Shown piece by piece: positions 23,460-35,497 of a stretch of DNA of 64,000 nucleotides. The translations under genes and the position numbers were made by a program. Source of the stretch: Apiotrichum sp. Y4204 (Eukaryota > Basidiomycota > Tremellomycetes > Trichosporonales > Trichosporonaceae); the NCBI GenBank assembly GCA_025531455.1, contig JAMYHL010000017.1, positions 372,001 through 436,000 on the forward strand. The letters run 5' to 3'. Within the stretch, counting starts at the first letter, position 1. Each line of letters begins with the position of its first letter. The notes beneath the pieces were generated by a model that was given only the letters and a program-made list of their open reading frames with translations, was not told the DNA's origin and did not search any database.

Positions 23460-25228
23460 TTAGACCGAGAGCTGGGCGGCCTGGATGTTCTCGAGCGCCT
23501 TGGCGTACGGCTTGAGCGCGGGCTCGACCCAGTTGGTGACAAAGCCGTCGACCTGTTCGGGGGCGCGGCCGACAAACGTCGAGGGCTCGAGGAGCGCGTC
23601 GAGCTGGGGCACAATGGGAGCAAAGTACGGGTCCTTCTTGACGCGGTCGATGAGGTCGTTCTCGCCGCCCTGCTCCTTGACCACGGCACCGGCCTCGTGG
23701 GAGAGCACGCGGATCTTCTCGTGGCACTCCTGGCGGTCGCCGCCGGCCTTGACCATTGCCATGATAATGTTCTCGGTCGCCATGAAGGGCAGCTCCTGCG
23801 ATATCCTGCGCGCAATGACCTTGGGGTACACGACGAGACCCTCGCACACGTTCTGGAGAGTGGTGAGGAGGATGTCGGCGGTGAGGAACGCCTCGGGGAG
23901 GGTGACGCGGCGGTTCGCGCTGTCGTCGAGGGTGCGCTCAAACCACTGCACCGACGAGGTCATGAGTGCGTTCTGCTGCAGGGTGAAGAGGTGGCGCGCG
24001 AGCGAGCACAGACGCTCGGAACGCATCGGGTTGCGCTTGTACGCCATGGCCGACGAACCAATCTGGTCCTTCTCAAACGGCTCCTCGACCTCCTTGAGGT
24101 TGGCGAGGAGGCGGATGTCGGTCGCCATCTTGTGGACGGACGCGCCGAATGAGGCAAGCGGCGCGAGCACGTCGGCGTCAATCTTGCGCGAGTAGGTCTG
24201 GCCACAGACGGGGTACGCGTAGGGGAAGCCGAAAAGCTCGGTGACACGCTTGTCGAGGGCCTCGACCTTGTCGTGGTCGCCGTCAAAGAGGGCAAGGAAC
24301 GACGCCTGGGTGCCGGTGGTGCCCTTGACGCCGCGGAAGCCGAGGTCGTTGCGCGCACGCTCGAGGTTGCGCAGGTCCCACAGGAGCTCCTGGATCCAGA
24401 GGGTCGCGCGCTTGCCGACGGTGGTGAGCTGCGCGGGCTGGAAGTGGGTGAAGCCGAGAGTGGGGAGGTCGCGATACTGCTTGGCAAAGGCGGCAAGACG
24501 CGAGATGACAATCGCGAGCTTGGGGATGAGAATGTCAAAGCCATCACGGAGGAAGATCAGGTCGGCGTTGTCAGTGACAAAGCACGAGGTCGCGCCGAGG
24601 CTGCCATTAGATGGGATACTAATCGTTACCTACTGGATGATACCGGCGGCCTCGGGGGCAACGGTGCCAAAGGTGTGGACGTGGGCCATGACGTCGTCTG
24701 CGGTTAGTAGAAAGCCCAGGGGCTGGGGTAGGGAGAGGCTCGAGATCGCACTCAGGCAATTATGCGAGGGCGGTGCCCGTATCTCTCCGGACAACTTGGT
24801 CTGTGTTGCCGAACCCGAGCTCGCCGGCCATCACTCAACACTCACGGCGGCGCTTACGCTCTTCCTCAGCGGCAACCTTCATCTGCGCCTCGTCGAGGTC
24901 GAGGTTGGCACGCATCTGCTCGATCGCCTTGTCCGAGATGGGGAGGCCGAGCTCCTGCGGCGTTAGTTCCAGCTGGAAAGAGAGAGCTAGCTAGACACGC
25001 ACCTTCTCGGCGATGGCGAGGTTGAGCCACAGCTTGCGCCAGGTGCCGAAGCGGGTCTGCCGTCAGTGGCCGTCAGTAGGGGAGCCGGGGTCAGGCTCAA
25101 AGGGCAAATACGTACCCCGCTCGAGAAGAGCTTGGACATCTCCTTGGACGCATAGCGCCTGCCGTCAGCTGACACCCAGGGTATGCTTAGCAGACTCACG
25201 ACGAGAGGGGGGTCTGGTACGAGTCCAT
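23460..25228 (-). CDS. ADE13: Adenylosuccinate lyase
   Basis: Catalyses two fumarate-releasing steps of purine synthesis: SAICAR to AICAR, and adenylosuccinate to AMP. Predicted 479 residues, the normal length. Exons in coding order are 25228-25200, 25158-25116, 25056-25003, 24954-24846, 24697-24634 and 24600-23460. Introns range from 33 to 148 nt and crowd the first 100 codons. The fumarase-superfamily signature [10 protein letters not shown] is intact, as are HLGATS (joined across the last intron), [11 protein letters not shown] and [14 protein letters not shown]. The N-terminus [17 protein letters not shown] is typical of eukaryotic enzymes. It should be cytosolic, acting as a homotetramer. 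No purine genes are adjacent. Confidence 0.96.
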
Positions 25229-26382
25229 GATGGTTGTGGATGAGGTGGTGGACAACAACAGCAGCAATGGGAATGCACTCGTTGGATATCTTTGGATTGC
25301 GGGCCAGAGATAATTATTTCGGCAGAAATTGGACAAGCAGCAGGGATCCCATCAGCAGAGGGAGAGATCCGCGCTGATAGGAACTGGCGAACAAAAGATC
25401 TCCCTTGCCGATCACATTCTGGACCAAAAAGACACGTCATTAAACAAGCTTATTTGACTTAATCCTGGGGGATCCTCACTTGTGATGCTTTATTGTCTTC
25501 TGTCCCAACGGGAGCAAAATGGCTCCGCCGCGCAACTAAACAACTAAGAGCACCAACTAGGTTCGGCCCGGTATCGGACTGTGGCGGAGTTACTCGCGGC
25601 TTCCTCCGCCCGTCCTCCGCATCATCCAGCGATTGGTCCGAGGGCGCGAGGGCCCCGACCCGCGCTAGTAGAGCAAGAGAGGCGATTGCCGGCCCCGGCG
25701 CACCGAACGGCACCGAATGGCCCATCAACGGCATCATGGCATCACCGGCCGCGAACGGAGAGACACGGAGACCGGAGAAAGAGCGTTCCAGATGAGACAC
25801 TCCGATTCTACCCTATTCCACTGTGCACGGTGAGCTTAATTGCCCAGGTGCCCCTGTGCGCGTGGGCGGAAGCCACGCGAGACGAGCATACGGTGGTGTT
25901 CTTGATGTGGGGCAACTACGTAGTGTGGGTAAACGAGACCAGGGTCCAATGGCCCATTACATTGGCTGGGGGCGCAGGGCGGCATAGCGGGCATCTCTTC
26001 GTATGGTACCTGGGAGACCACGAGCCAGCCACACAATGCTCAAGTAGTTGGAGCATGGAGCACAGTCGAATGAAGCATCTAGATGGATGTGGGAGGTAAT
26101 ACGTGCTCGCGTACGCATTATATGCATCGGACGGAGAGGGGCAGCGCGGAAAGGTAGTAGACTTGCCGAGATGCCATCACGACTACCACAGCACACACTG
26201 AGCAACTAGTACTTATTCCACCCGGTTCCATTCCAGTTCGGCTCTTTCTCTTCTTCTTCCCACCCACTCCCTTTCTTGCTCACCACCTCCCTCACCCCAC
26301 TTTAATCTACTTCATCCAGTGAGCACATATTGCACACACGCCAGCACACACACTCTGCACTCCCGTACTCACACACACAGTC
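25229..26382. promoter_or_regulatory. Shared upstream region of ADE13 and MDH
   Basis: 1.15 kb between divergent starts. The last 130 bp before MDH are CT- and CA-rich (TTCTTCTTCC, ACACACACAG), a common strong-promoter and leader signature in this window. No coding family was recognised in the rest. Confidence 0.45.
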
Positions 26383-28156
26383 ATGGTCAAGGCTGTTGTT
26401 TGCGGCGCCGCCGGTGAGTTGCAGGACGACAGCGATAGCGACCCTGGCGTCATTGGTGGGCCGGAGCTGGGTCATCTTATTCCAAGCTCTGTGCCCATCA
26501 ACGACATGGCCCGCACTCGCTATCGCCTCGCAGCATGCAACACTCAGCTAACCCACAGGCGGTATCGGCCAGCCCCTCTCGCTCCTCCTCAAGCTCAACC
26601 CCCTCGTCACTGAGCTCTCGCTCTACGATGTCGTCAACTCGCCCGGTGTGAGTGTCCCTGAATCACGCTAAACAAAGGCCGGCGGGGCCGGAAGCCTTCC
26701 GACGCTGGCGCCGGTTATCGGGTCCTCCGTGCCCTCTGCGCGCCGGCACGCCAGCCAACCAGCTCGCATCAATCGCCCATCTCTGCATGGGCATCGTGTG
26801 CTGCATCCTCAATGCACAGATGCGTGATGGCCGCACCGGGCGGGCTCTTGCCCTTCCATTCCCGGTCCGAGCTGCTCCCCCGGCCCCTGTCTGCATCATG
26901 GCCTCCCATCCCGGCACCCGCTTACAGTCCAGGTTGCTGCCGACCTTTCGCACATCAACACCCCCGCTAAGGTTGCCGGCTTCCTCCCCGCCGACAACGG
27001 CGCCGAGAAGGCCCTCGCCGGTGCCGACATTGTCGTCATCCCCGCTGGTGTCCCCCGCAAGCCCGGCATGACGTGAGTGGGCAGCGACTTGTGTGCATGT
27101 GCTTTGTATTGACTTTGCAGCCGTGACGACCTCTTCAAGGTGAGATTTGACGAGCTGGCCGCGTTTGATTACTTTGGCCGCGTTTTGAGTTTCATGACGC
27201 GTGCGGCCGACGTCGACCGCGCTGGCATTGTTGCTCGCATTCTTACCCCGCACTCCGAATAGGACACTGACGCCCCATAGGTCAACGCTGGCATCTGCGC
27301 GACCCTCGCCCAGGCCATCGCCAACGCCGCCCCCAAGGCCTTTATCCTCGTCATCTCGAACCCCGTCAACTCGACCGTCCCCGTCTTCGCCGAGACCCTC
27401 AAGCGCGCGGGCTGCTACGACCCCAAGCGGTGCGTATCGAATATTTAGCGCTGAGCGTTAGAGCTTTGCTGCTCGAGGCCCACAGCACGCCCCGTTGCAC
27501 TCCCCTAGATTGGCACTAACCCATAGCCTCTTCGGTGTCACCACCCTCGACATCGTCCGTGCCGCTACCTTCGTCGCGGAGGTTGTTGGCAAGCCCCAGG
27601 ACGCCGGCAAGTACAACGTCCCCGTCATTGGCGGCCACTCTGGCCACACCATCATCCCCGTCCTCACCCAGTCGGACCCCGAGATCCCCGCCGCTATCCT
27701 TGACGACAAGGCCAAGCGCGACGCTCTTGTCAACCGCATCCAGTTCGGTGGTGACGAGGTCGTCAAGGCCAAGGACGGCCTCGGCTCGGCCACCCTCTCG
27801 ATGGCTCAGGCCGGTGCCAAGTTCGCCGACCTCGTCCTCCAGGCTGCCTTCGGCGGCAAGAAGACCGTTGTCCAGTCGTACATCGACCTCGAGGCCGCTC
27901 CCGGCGGTGCCGACATCCAGAAGGAGATCAACTCGAAGGTCCAGTACTTCTCGGTCAACATTGAGCTCGGCGTGAGTAATGCAGCTATATGTTCGTTGAA
28001 TAGAAAGCTGACATCCAGCGTGACGGTGTTGAGAACATTCTCCCCATCGGCAACGTCGACTCGCAGGAGAAGGAGCTCATCGCCAAGGCTGTCGAGGAGC
28101 TCGGCCCCTCCATCGAGAAGGGTGCCCAGTTCACCCCCTCGCCCCCCAAGCTTTAA
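26383..28156 (+). CDS. Malate dehydrogenase (NAD-dependent, no presequence)
   Basis: Interconverts malate and oxaloacetate. Predicted 336 residues. Exons are 26383-26413, 26559-26647, 26933-27072, 27121-27139 (19 nt), 27281-27429, 27527-27971 and 28019-28156. Introns are 47-285 nt, longer than in most neighbours. The NAD motif [15 protein letters not shown] (split by intron 1), the loop segment [42 protein letters not shown] and the catalytic-His segment [10 protein letters not shown] are all present. The protein starts directly at [14 protein letters not shown], so it lacks a mitochondrial presequence and is likely cytosolic. It ends PSPPKL, and the final PKL resembles a weak peroxisomal tripeptide, leaving peroxisomal location possible. 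Confidence 0.96.
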
Positions 28157-28814
28157 AGCGCTTGCGGAACGAGCTAGCTGCAGCCGCGAGGTTGTAGATT
28201 GAAAGCACACACATCGAGTGCCATAGGATGATATGTTAAGCGTGCAGCAAGAAGCAATAAGTCAGATGCAGTTGGATGCCGTGCAGTAAAGAGAAAACTG
28301 GCTGTCAGCCGCTGTGCCATTGCCCGGTAGCCATTCTGGGCGGCGCCCCGCGCAGGGTAGTGTATGTAGCCTGGACCCTGCCAATGTGGTTCTTTAATCG
28401 CGGAGCTGGAAGATGCCGGTTGGCAGTTGGTAGCTGGCGGCAACGCAGCACGACTCGGATCGAGATCTGCCGTGCATGGTGTGCATGGTGCACATGGCGT
28501 GATGCGCCTCGTGCGATGGCATCAGATGTGCTAGATGTGAGCCGGCTGTTAGATGGCCAGATGGATAATCATCGGGTGTCCGGGGATCCGGGGACTCGCG
28601 CCACGCTGCGGCGCACGCGCGCTGAGTCATCTCGGGAGAACAGTGCGGAAGTATAAATTGGGTGGACATTTGGGTGGACATTGTGTGAAGTCATCGCAAA
28701 AGAGGACCACACACACACACACACACACGCTCAGGCTGGATAAACACCTCTTTGCCTTTCCATCGCATTCTTTTCTTTCTTTCTTTTATCATCACCCTTC
28801 ATCATCTATCCATA
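28157..28814. promoter_or_regulatory. Intergenic, thioredoxin promoter
   Basis: 658 bp between MDH and thioredoxin. A CA dinucleotide tract (28707-28728) and a TTTCTTTC pyrimidine tract lie directly before the thioredoxin start. Confidence 0.5.
28707..28728. repeat. CA dinucleotide microsatellite
   Basis: About ten CA units, 90-110 bp upstream of the thioredoxin ATG. Confidence 0.9.
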
Positions 28815-30691
28815 ATGGTCAAGTCTATCGAGTCCTTTGACGAGTTCAAGCAGCTGGTGAGTACAACGAGACAGGCAGTTTTTCGGTGCAGTATTCTTTG
28901 TGTGTGCGCACTCGGATTGGTTCCCATCGCACTTGTGCGCCCACGCCCATCGGGGAATGACACCGGACGCCGCTGGCAGCTTTCCAATCGATGCCTCACG
29001 CTTGGGAGCCGGTGGCCGCTCGTACTCGCAATGGGATCTGGTGGAGATGGAGCGCAAAGCCAAGGTGGAACTGGACCGGCACTGGGCGGCGTGTCTTCGG
29101 CCGAAACGCGCGCCTGCGGACGCTGGTTCTACCTACACCATGTCCACTGGGGCGCGGTTGTGCCTTTCGTCTTAATGTGTCGAAAGTGGACTGCCGTACG
29201 CATGGACGCAACGCAGGCGGGCTGTATCCCAGGATTTCAGGCTATGCGCGCGGGCGTCCATCACTTCTACTTGGCGGCGATCGCCTGGTGTGATAACAGC
29301 TGGGTCGTCCTGTCTTTTCAGCTGGAACGAGATGATTGACCACGCGTCCGCTGGATCTGGGTATTGTCGCATTGCGTCAATCCCGCCCTATCCGTTGGGT
29401 GCAACGGCTCATCTCTACATCCCTTTTGTTTGCACTCCCGACTTGCTACATTCCTGCCTGTTCTACGCATCTGCCCTCTCTGCCACCCACTGACCGCAGA
29501 TCTCCGGCTCGCAGCCCGTTGTCGTCGACTACTGGGCCACCTGGTGCGGCCCCTGCAAGCTCATCGGCCCCCACTTCGCCAAGCTTGAGGCCAAGTACCC
29601 CAACATTGTCTTCGCCAAGGTCGACGTCGAGGAGCAGGCGGTGAGTGCACTTGGATGGTTCTCGGCTTGAGAGTTGTCGAGCGGCTTGTGTTGGCTGCGT
29701 TCATCGAGACCGTGTTTGGATTATCTGAAATTGAGATTGGCGAGGGGGGTCCGCGACATTGGAGCGGTGGCCGGAGAATCGAATATCTATCTCGCATCTG
29801 TTCATGCGGTTGATCGATGTCGATCGCGGCGCGATAAGCACGGTCGCTGGATGGCTGCGATCGTAGCTTATTATGACGTCGTCGTGGATGGGTGATAGAG
29901 CCACCTGGCTCTCGAGCACTGGACTATGGCCGGCCAGGCGCCTCGTGGCCAGCTAACCATTATCGACTACGGCGCCGAACCAGCGAGTGTTGATGAAGTC
30001 TGGATCGATGGGACCATAACATCCTTTTCTGTTTCATGGCCCCATAAGACAATAAGACGTCACTCAAAGGCACATGGCATGGTCTAAGACCCACTAGACC
30101 ATGCATACACATGCGCTGTCCCGATCCCTCTCGATGTGAAGTCACCGAGCATCTGCAGTATGTCATCGTGCTGTCAACCTCGTGGTGGGACCAGAATCTG
30201 CCTCGCTGCGTCGATGATGATTGCGGTAGAACATTGCGGATCGTCAAGGTCCAGAACATTGCCCTCTTTGCTTCACAGTGGAATCCGAGCTGTCTGGATT
30301 TCGAGATTCCCACGCCGTCACGTGTCGCCAAAGCCGAGAACCAGCCAGGGACCGGGTTCTGAGATAGTCCGCTGACGCTGTGCAGGAGATCGCCAAGGAC
30401 CAGAACATCAAGGCCATGCCCACTTTCAAGGCCTACAAGGACGGCCAGGTTGTCGACGAGTTTGCTGGTGCCGTTCCTGCTAAGCTTACGGTGAGTGGAT
30501 TCTGGGTGGCCTCGGTCGGTGGAGCGCTGGCGGATGGCGCCGTGCCGTGCCTCGTGCGCTTGTCTGCCGAGCAACCACTATCTGCCGAGCGGCCAAGTGG
30601 CGATGCCCCCCTGTCGTACATCTGTTCGCAATTTGCGCAGCTGCTGACGAAGCAGGCACTCCTCGACAGCGTCGCCGCCTCGGCGGCGTAA
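28815..30691 (+). CDS. Thioredoxin with very long introns
   Basis: Small redox protein that reduces protein disulfides and supplies electrons to peroxiredoxins and ribonucleotide reductase. Predicted 107 residues, the normal size. Exons are 28815-28856, 29500-29640, 30386-30490 and 30656-30691. The active site WCGPC lies at residues 29-33, the cis-proline is Pro73 in MPTF, and the DYWATW and VFAKVDVEE strands are typical. There is no targeting peptide, so it should be cytosolic. The introns are 643, 745 and 165 nt, together almost five times the coding length and far above the 31-45 nt usual here. Splice sites are canonical, with CTGACCGCAG, CTGACGCTGTGCAG and CTGACGAAGCAG acceptors. Confidence 0.95.
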
Positions 30692-31005
30692 TGTGCCGAT
30701 CTGTAGCGCGTAGATGCAGTAAAGTAGCGAAGATTGTGAGGCTGTGTGGTTGACCGAAACGATACTGATCTGGCCCCTGTTGTACTTGGGCAACAGCTGC
30801 AACGGCAGGAGCAAGGCAGTATCTAACACGGCGACTGGTCCAGAGACTGGCTAAAGAGATTGGGACTGACCAGGTTGAGCGCCACTGATGACTGGGGTCA
30901 TTTATTATCGCATTGCGATCTGCAACTAGATCACTGACACGAGGACGGCACGGCACGTGCCAGGTCCATCTACTGCCTATAATAACCCAGACTCTAGAGG
31001 CGGCA

Positions 31006-31046
31006 GAGCATGAAGCATGGAGCATGGAGCATGGAGCATGGAGCAT
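31006..31046. repeat. Heptamer tandem repeat (GGAGCAT)
   Basis: Five to six copies of GGAGCAT/GAAGCAT in tandem within the gene-poor region. Confidence 0.9.
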
Positions 31047-33582
31047 ATCGTACAACGAGACTAGGACACGAGGGGTAATCGTGAAATCAGCTGTGAAGTC
31101 GTTGTGGATGCAGCTCGGGCCAGTGTACGTGTTAGCCTCTGGGACCCGCTCGTCCGCTTCAGCGATGCGTAACATGGGGGCGACCGGGGCGATCAGATAC
31201 GACCTTGCCATGCAGGATCCACGGATCTCAAGCTCGCAAGGTGATCAGTGACCACCACCAATCTAAGTACCCTCGGCGAGATTCATTCCATCGGCAGTCA
31301 ACATCTATCGGCTCAATAAATGTCCCGATTCAACACCTGTTCCGCAAGCACCGCAGCACCGCAAGCACCGCAAAGAGGCACAGAGGCACGCGTGCGACGC
31401 CAGCCTAGAGCCAGACTAGAGCCAGGCCCAGGACCTAACCGACTTGAGCAAGTAGGGGGATCGAGGGGCAAGTAATTAAGCACGGCGCACAATGTACGCT
31501 AAACGCCTCGGTCCGAGAGAGTACTAGTGCGGATAGATTGTGGATTGTGGAACTGAGAACTAGAACTGAGAACTGAGAAGTAATAGGCGTCGAAGTGGAG
31601 AGTCTAACGTGTCGACGATGGGACACATTGCGGACAATAGTACGACACATGTCGGACAGCAGGTTAATTCTCTTCAATCTCAGTGCACAGGAGGTGCTGG
31701 AGCGTGGCTCCCTCACCATCCGATGTGCCACCTGCCGTCACCCACAGCACTCACCCACGACACATCGCCAAGCGCCTACCGCGAGGCGAGTCAATGGTCG
31801 GTAAAAGGCCCTTTCACACTCTCTACTCGCTACTCGCAACTCACCACGCACCACCCCCCGCCTCCGGCCTCCGGCCGTGACGCCGTCCTCCGACCTCGAG
31901 ACTCACTCACCCCCGGACCTCCACGGGACCCGGGAGTCGGGAGCATGATGTGCTTAGCGCAAGGAACCTTCCACTAGCAAGATATGCGCCTTCTGGCACC
32001 AAAGTAAGATCGCCGCTAGGCTTTTCTTCCACCCAATTCCATACTTTGCATACTGTAATTCCTTATTCTACGCTTCTACGCTTCAAGGCCTCTCCACCGG
32101 CACGCGTTCCTCGGGCCTGGGGGTGCCGAGGCACATAACGAGGTGGGTTGTGGCACTTGATAGCTTGATGGCCTGTCGCCACTATCCCACCGGCTCACCC
32201 CGAACCTTAGGCCATGGTCTTTACGGAGGGCGCTCCCAGGTGTACGTCAAAGGTCCGAGGTCCGACGCCAGGGCGAACAGTGCTGGGGGTGTAGATGTAC
32301 GCTCCGATGGACGCCAGTCGTCCCGAGGCGAGGACCTAGAGTGTCGAGAAAAATATGCTGGTGGTGCATTCGGAGGGCTTGAGCGATCCCGAGCGAACCC
32401 CGAGAGACCTGGAACCTCGAGACATACCACAAGGGCGGAGAGAGCGCGGCGCGCAAGGCTCGCGAGGCGCGCAAGGCGTAGCCCAGGGCACGATGACAGC
32501 ATCCGATCCAGCCCTTGGCCCTGTCATCCTGACGTTTGCATGCTTTGCAGTGTCTGGCACTTGCTCTTCTGGGCAAGTTGTGACATGACCTAATCAAATG
32601 GCCAGGTAGTCCAGGAGGGCCAGGATCTCCTAGCGGCACGTCGTGAAACGAGGTGGTGCGCGTATTTTTTGCGCATGGTGGGGAGCATGGGGTGGGGAGT
32701 GCCTGGCGCATGGTAAAGAGGAAGACATCACTCGCTTCTCTCTCGGAACTACCCCGCCCGAGACTTCGACACCAATGTTCCATGCAAAATGGACTCTGGA
32801 ATCTCCCTGTGCGGCCTTCTGGCTGCCTTGTGTGCCGCATCGAACAGGGCCCGCAAAACGTGTGCATATGGCGCAACGGGGATACCTGCGGCGGAAGCGG
32901 CGCAATGCCCCCATATCCCCATATCGTACACTGAATCCCCCATCTTCCATGCCTGAGCATATCATACGCCGGACATGTCCTCGCCCGACGCAACTCCGAA
33001 CACACCACTCCTCGCCCGGGCTCCCGAACCCGGCCCCTGCCTTGGCTTCCCGAGATCTGAGATCCGAATGTGCCCTTTGATACCAAGATCCCATCCTGCC
33101 ATGAGAGGAGATCTTGGTCGTGTACCAGGACACAGAACGGACTGAAATACCAGAGACATAGCTATCTAGTCCTGTAGTGTTGGATGTGTGTTCCGCGGGA
33201 CACTGCATTCCGTCGTTTGTCTCAGACTGGCATTCCATTGTGTGTATCAGGCTGTATTCAATTGTGTTTGTACCGAGTACCGAGTAGCATGGCGGAGTGA
33301 CTAAGAGTGACTAATGCAATACCCTCCATCTCTGGCGCGCAACTGCCGCCCTCAAAGACCAGTGCCCGCTCCCGATTACCGTGCCGCCTGTGGACTGAGA
33401 CTGGGCCGACGACGGTCACGCTAGGGCCAGGGGTAGGCGACGCGCTGGGCACCGCGTCGCGGGTGGGAACCTCGCCCCCGGCGAGGGAGAGCCATGGAGA
33501 AGCGAGGGGATGGGGAGATGGGAGATGGGGGAGATGTCATCTGAGAGGTTGTACAGTAGAAGCATGTGTAGAGGAGAGAGCA

Positions 33583-33614
33583 AGAAATCAGAAACCAGAA
33601 ACCAGAAACCAGAA
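33583..33614. repeat. AGAAACC heptamer repeat
   Basis: Four near-identical copies of an AGAAACC/AGAAATC unit in tandem. Confidence 0.85.
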
Positions 33615-35430
33615 TGTGGGATGAACGAAAAACGTTGCAGCCCGAAACGAGTCCCAAGCCACAAGCCATAAGGCTCCAAACCTCCAGAGCTCCAAAGCAA
33701 GCACAAGCGCAAACGCACTCCCATATGCATACTTCTCACACTTCTGATGCTCTGATACTCTGTGGCGTCGAGTGCCGTCCTGGTGGCGTCGCCACGGCCC
33801 GCACCCGCCTCGTGCGCTTGTCGTACGTGCCGTTTCATCCGTCACTCCCGGGAGCCGGAAACACAGGCGACGCCACACAATCAACCATCACGTGCAGTCT
33901 CTGGAGCATCAGTAGCAGGATGGATGATCCGTCAAGAGTACGCGTGTGGACACCAGAGTCGCGCACAAAGAGTGGGGTTTGGTTACAAAATTCCTGCACG
34001 GTGCGCGTGCTGCTAAACCTTGGCTCTGGTGGCCTACTCCAGGTTCACGACTACAGGCCCTCTCTTTTCTGTGGGTGTGGTAGTACACCCAAACTAGACC
34101 CTTGAAATCGACCCTCGCGCGAGGCATGAGTCCAGCTCCAGGTGTATCCAGTCGCGTTTCCAGTCCCGTGTCTATAAGCGTATTTTATGAGGCGTCGTAG
34201 GCCGCGTTTTACAGTGGAATCCGTGATCCTGTGATTCATGGTCCTGTGATCTTGGTCCTGTGGTAGCCGTCGGCCAGTGGCACCACCGCCAGACGTGGAC
34301 GGAATGCCAGTCCGCAGCTCACAGGATCACAGGCCTAGCGTCCATCGTCGCATGCCGTGTTCTGTCCTGGTCGCTCTGCCGTATCCTATCATAGAAATCC
34401 AACGCAGAGCGGCTTCCATAGGCCATGTATGACTCAACGTGTGATCCACGAGCGCCTGTTGGAGGCCGACTCGCGATCTTATTCATGTCCTTCATGCCGT
34501 CTGGCTGCAGCCAATCGCCCCCGCTCACCCTCATCCCCCAACCTCATCCGTCGCGGCGTCTGTGATCTGCAATGTGCGGCGTCTTGAATTAATAATCCCA
34601 GCGCGACCGTCGGATCCTTGCACTAGTGGCTGCCTTCCGACGCCGCCCATGTGTGGCGCATGGCCGTGGCGCATGGGGCACGGTCTGGGCAGTCACCATT
34701 ACGGCGTACTCGCATCCCACGATCCGCTGGCCGCTTGCTGCTGGCCGCTGGCTGATGGCGCTCGGTCTCGGGCCTCTTGCGATACCGTCTGGGACGTTTG
34801 GGCCGTACAGGCAGCAATGTTTAAGTTCATCGCGACCTGATGGATTGATACAAGAGCCCTGCGCCGATGCTGCTAGATTAGAGAAATCCAAAACCCAACG
34901 ATAGCATGCCGGCAGTGGCGCCGCAGGCCACAGAACTGTACTGAGAGTGCGAGCGAAAGATGGGCCATGCAGCCACAGGCGCGGCGGTGCGCGGTGCTGT
35001 CACTCCCCTCCTGTCACACCCGTGGGCAGCCGCTATGTGAACTGCTTTCTCTCTCGTTGACCGCCAAGGACAACAGAGCCTTCTGGGCCGGAAGATTACT
35101 GTACGACGTCGGCGTCGCAACTCTTGCGCGTGGGGCATTGTAATCCCTCCAGATCGCGAGATGAGATCGATCTTCGATCTCTGGGCTGACGATGGCCACC
35201 GAAAGTCGCACTCGCCTGGCCTCGGACTGTCGGCATACTTGGTTTAGACGCATCCGAGACGTCCGAGACAAGCCGCCGCCGAGAGCCGTGCGGCGAGGTA
35301 CCGCAGCTAGTACTGTAGCTGCTGTCTACGGCCTGGGGCGAAACTCCCGAAGCCCCTGACACACGTGAAGTCTAGCGCTGCAGCTAGTACCGGGGTTTAC
35401 AGCAGAGCGACCTCCCCAGGCACCCAGTCT

Positions 35431-35497
35431 CAGGTCAGGTCGGGTCAGGTTCTGTCAGGACTCGTGAGGTCTTGTCAGGTCTTGTCAGGCCTTGTCC
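35431..35497. repeat. Imperfect repeat of CTTGTCAGG/GGTCAGGT
   Basis: Roughly seven related 9-10 bp units, each carrying GTCAGG or GTGAGG, in tandem. No coding or RNA interpretation was found. Confidence 0.7.

Noticed and set aside
28900..29175. 91-codon frame inside thioredoxin intron 1
   Set aside because: A stretch reading [20 protein letters not shown] looked protein-like, but no start context, family or splice route into the thioredoxin frame was found. Left as a curiosity within the long intron.
29985..30110. Possible C/D snoRNA in thioredoxin intron 2 (TTGATGA near 29990)
   Set aside because: No box D (CTGA) at suitable spacing and no terminal stem seen.
32247..33086. 279-codon minus-strand frame in the gene-poor region
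   Set aside because: Composition is erratic, with no domain pattern, no neighbouring exons and no conserved segments by eye.
31006..35497. Short repeats as a CRISPR or transposon remnant
   Set aside because: Units are 7-10 bp tandem without spacers. No terminal inverted repeats, target duplications or transposase/RT motifs were found.
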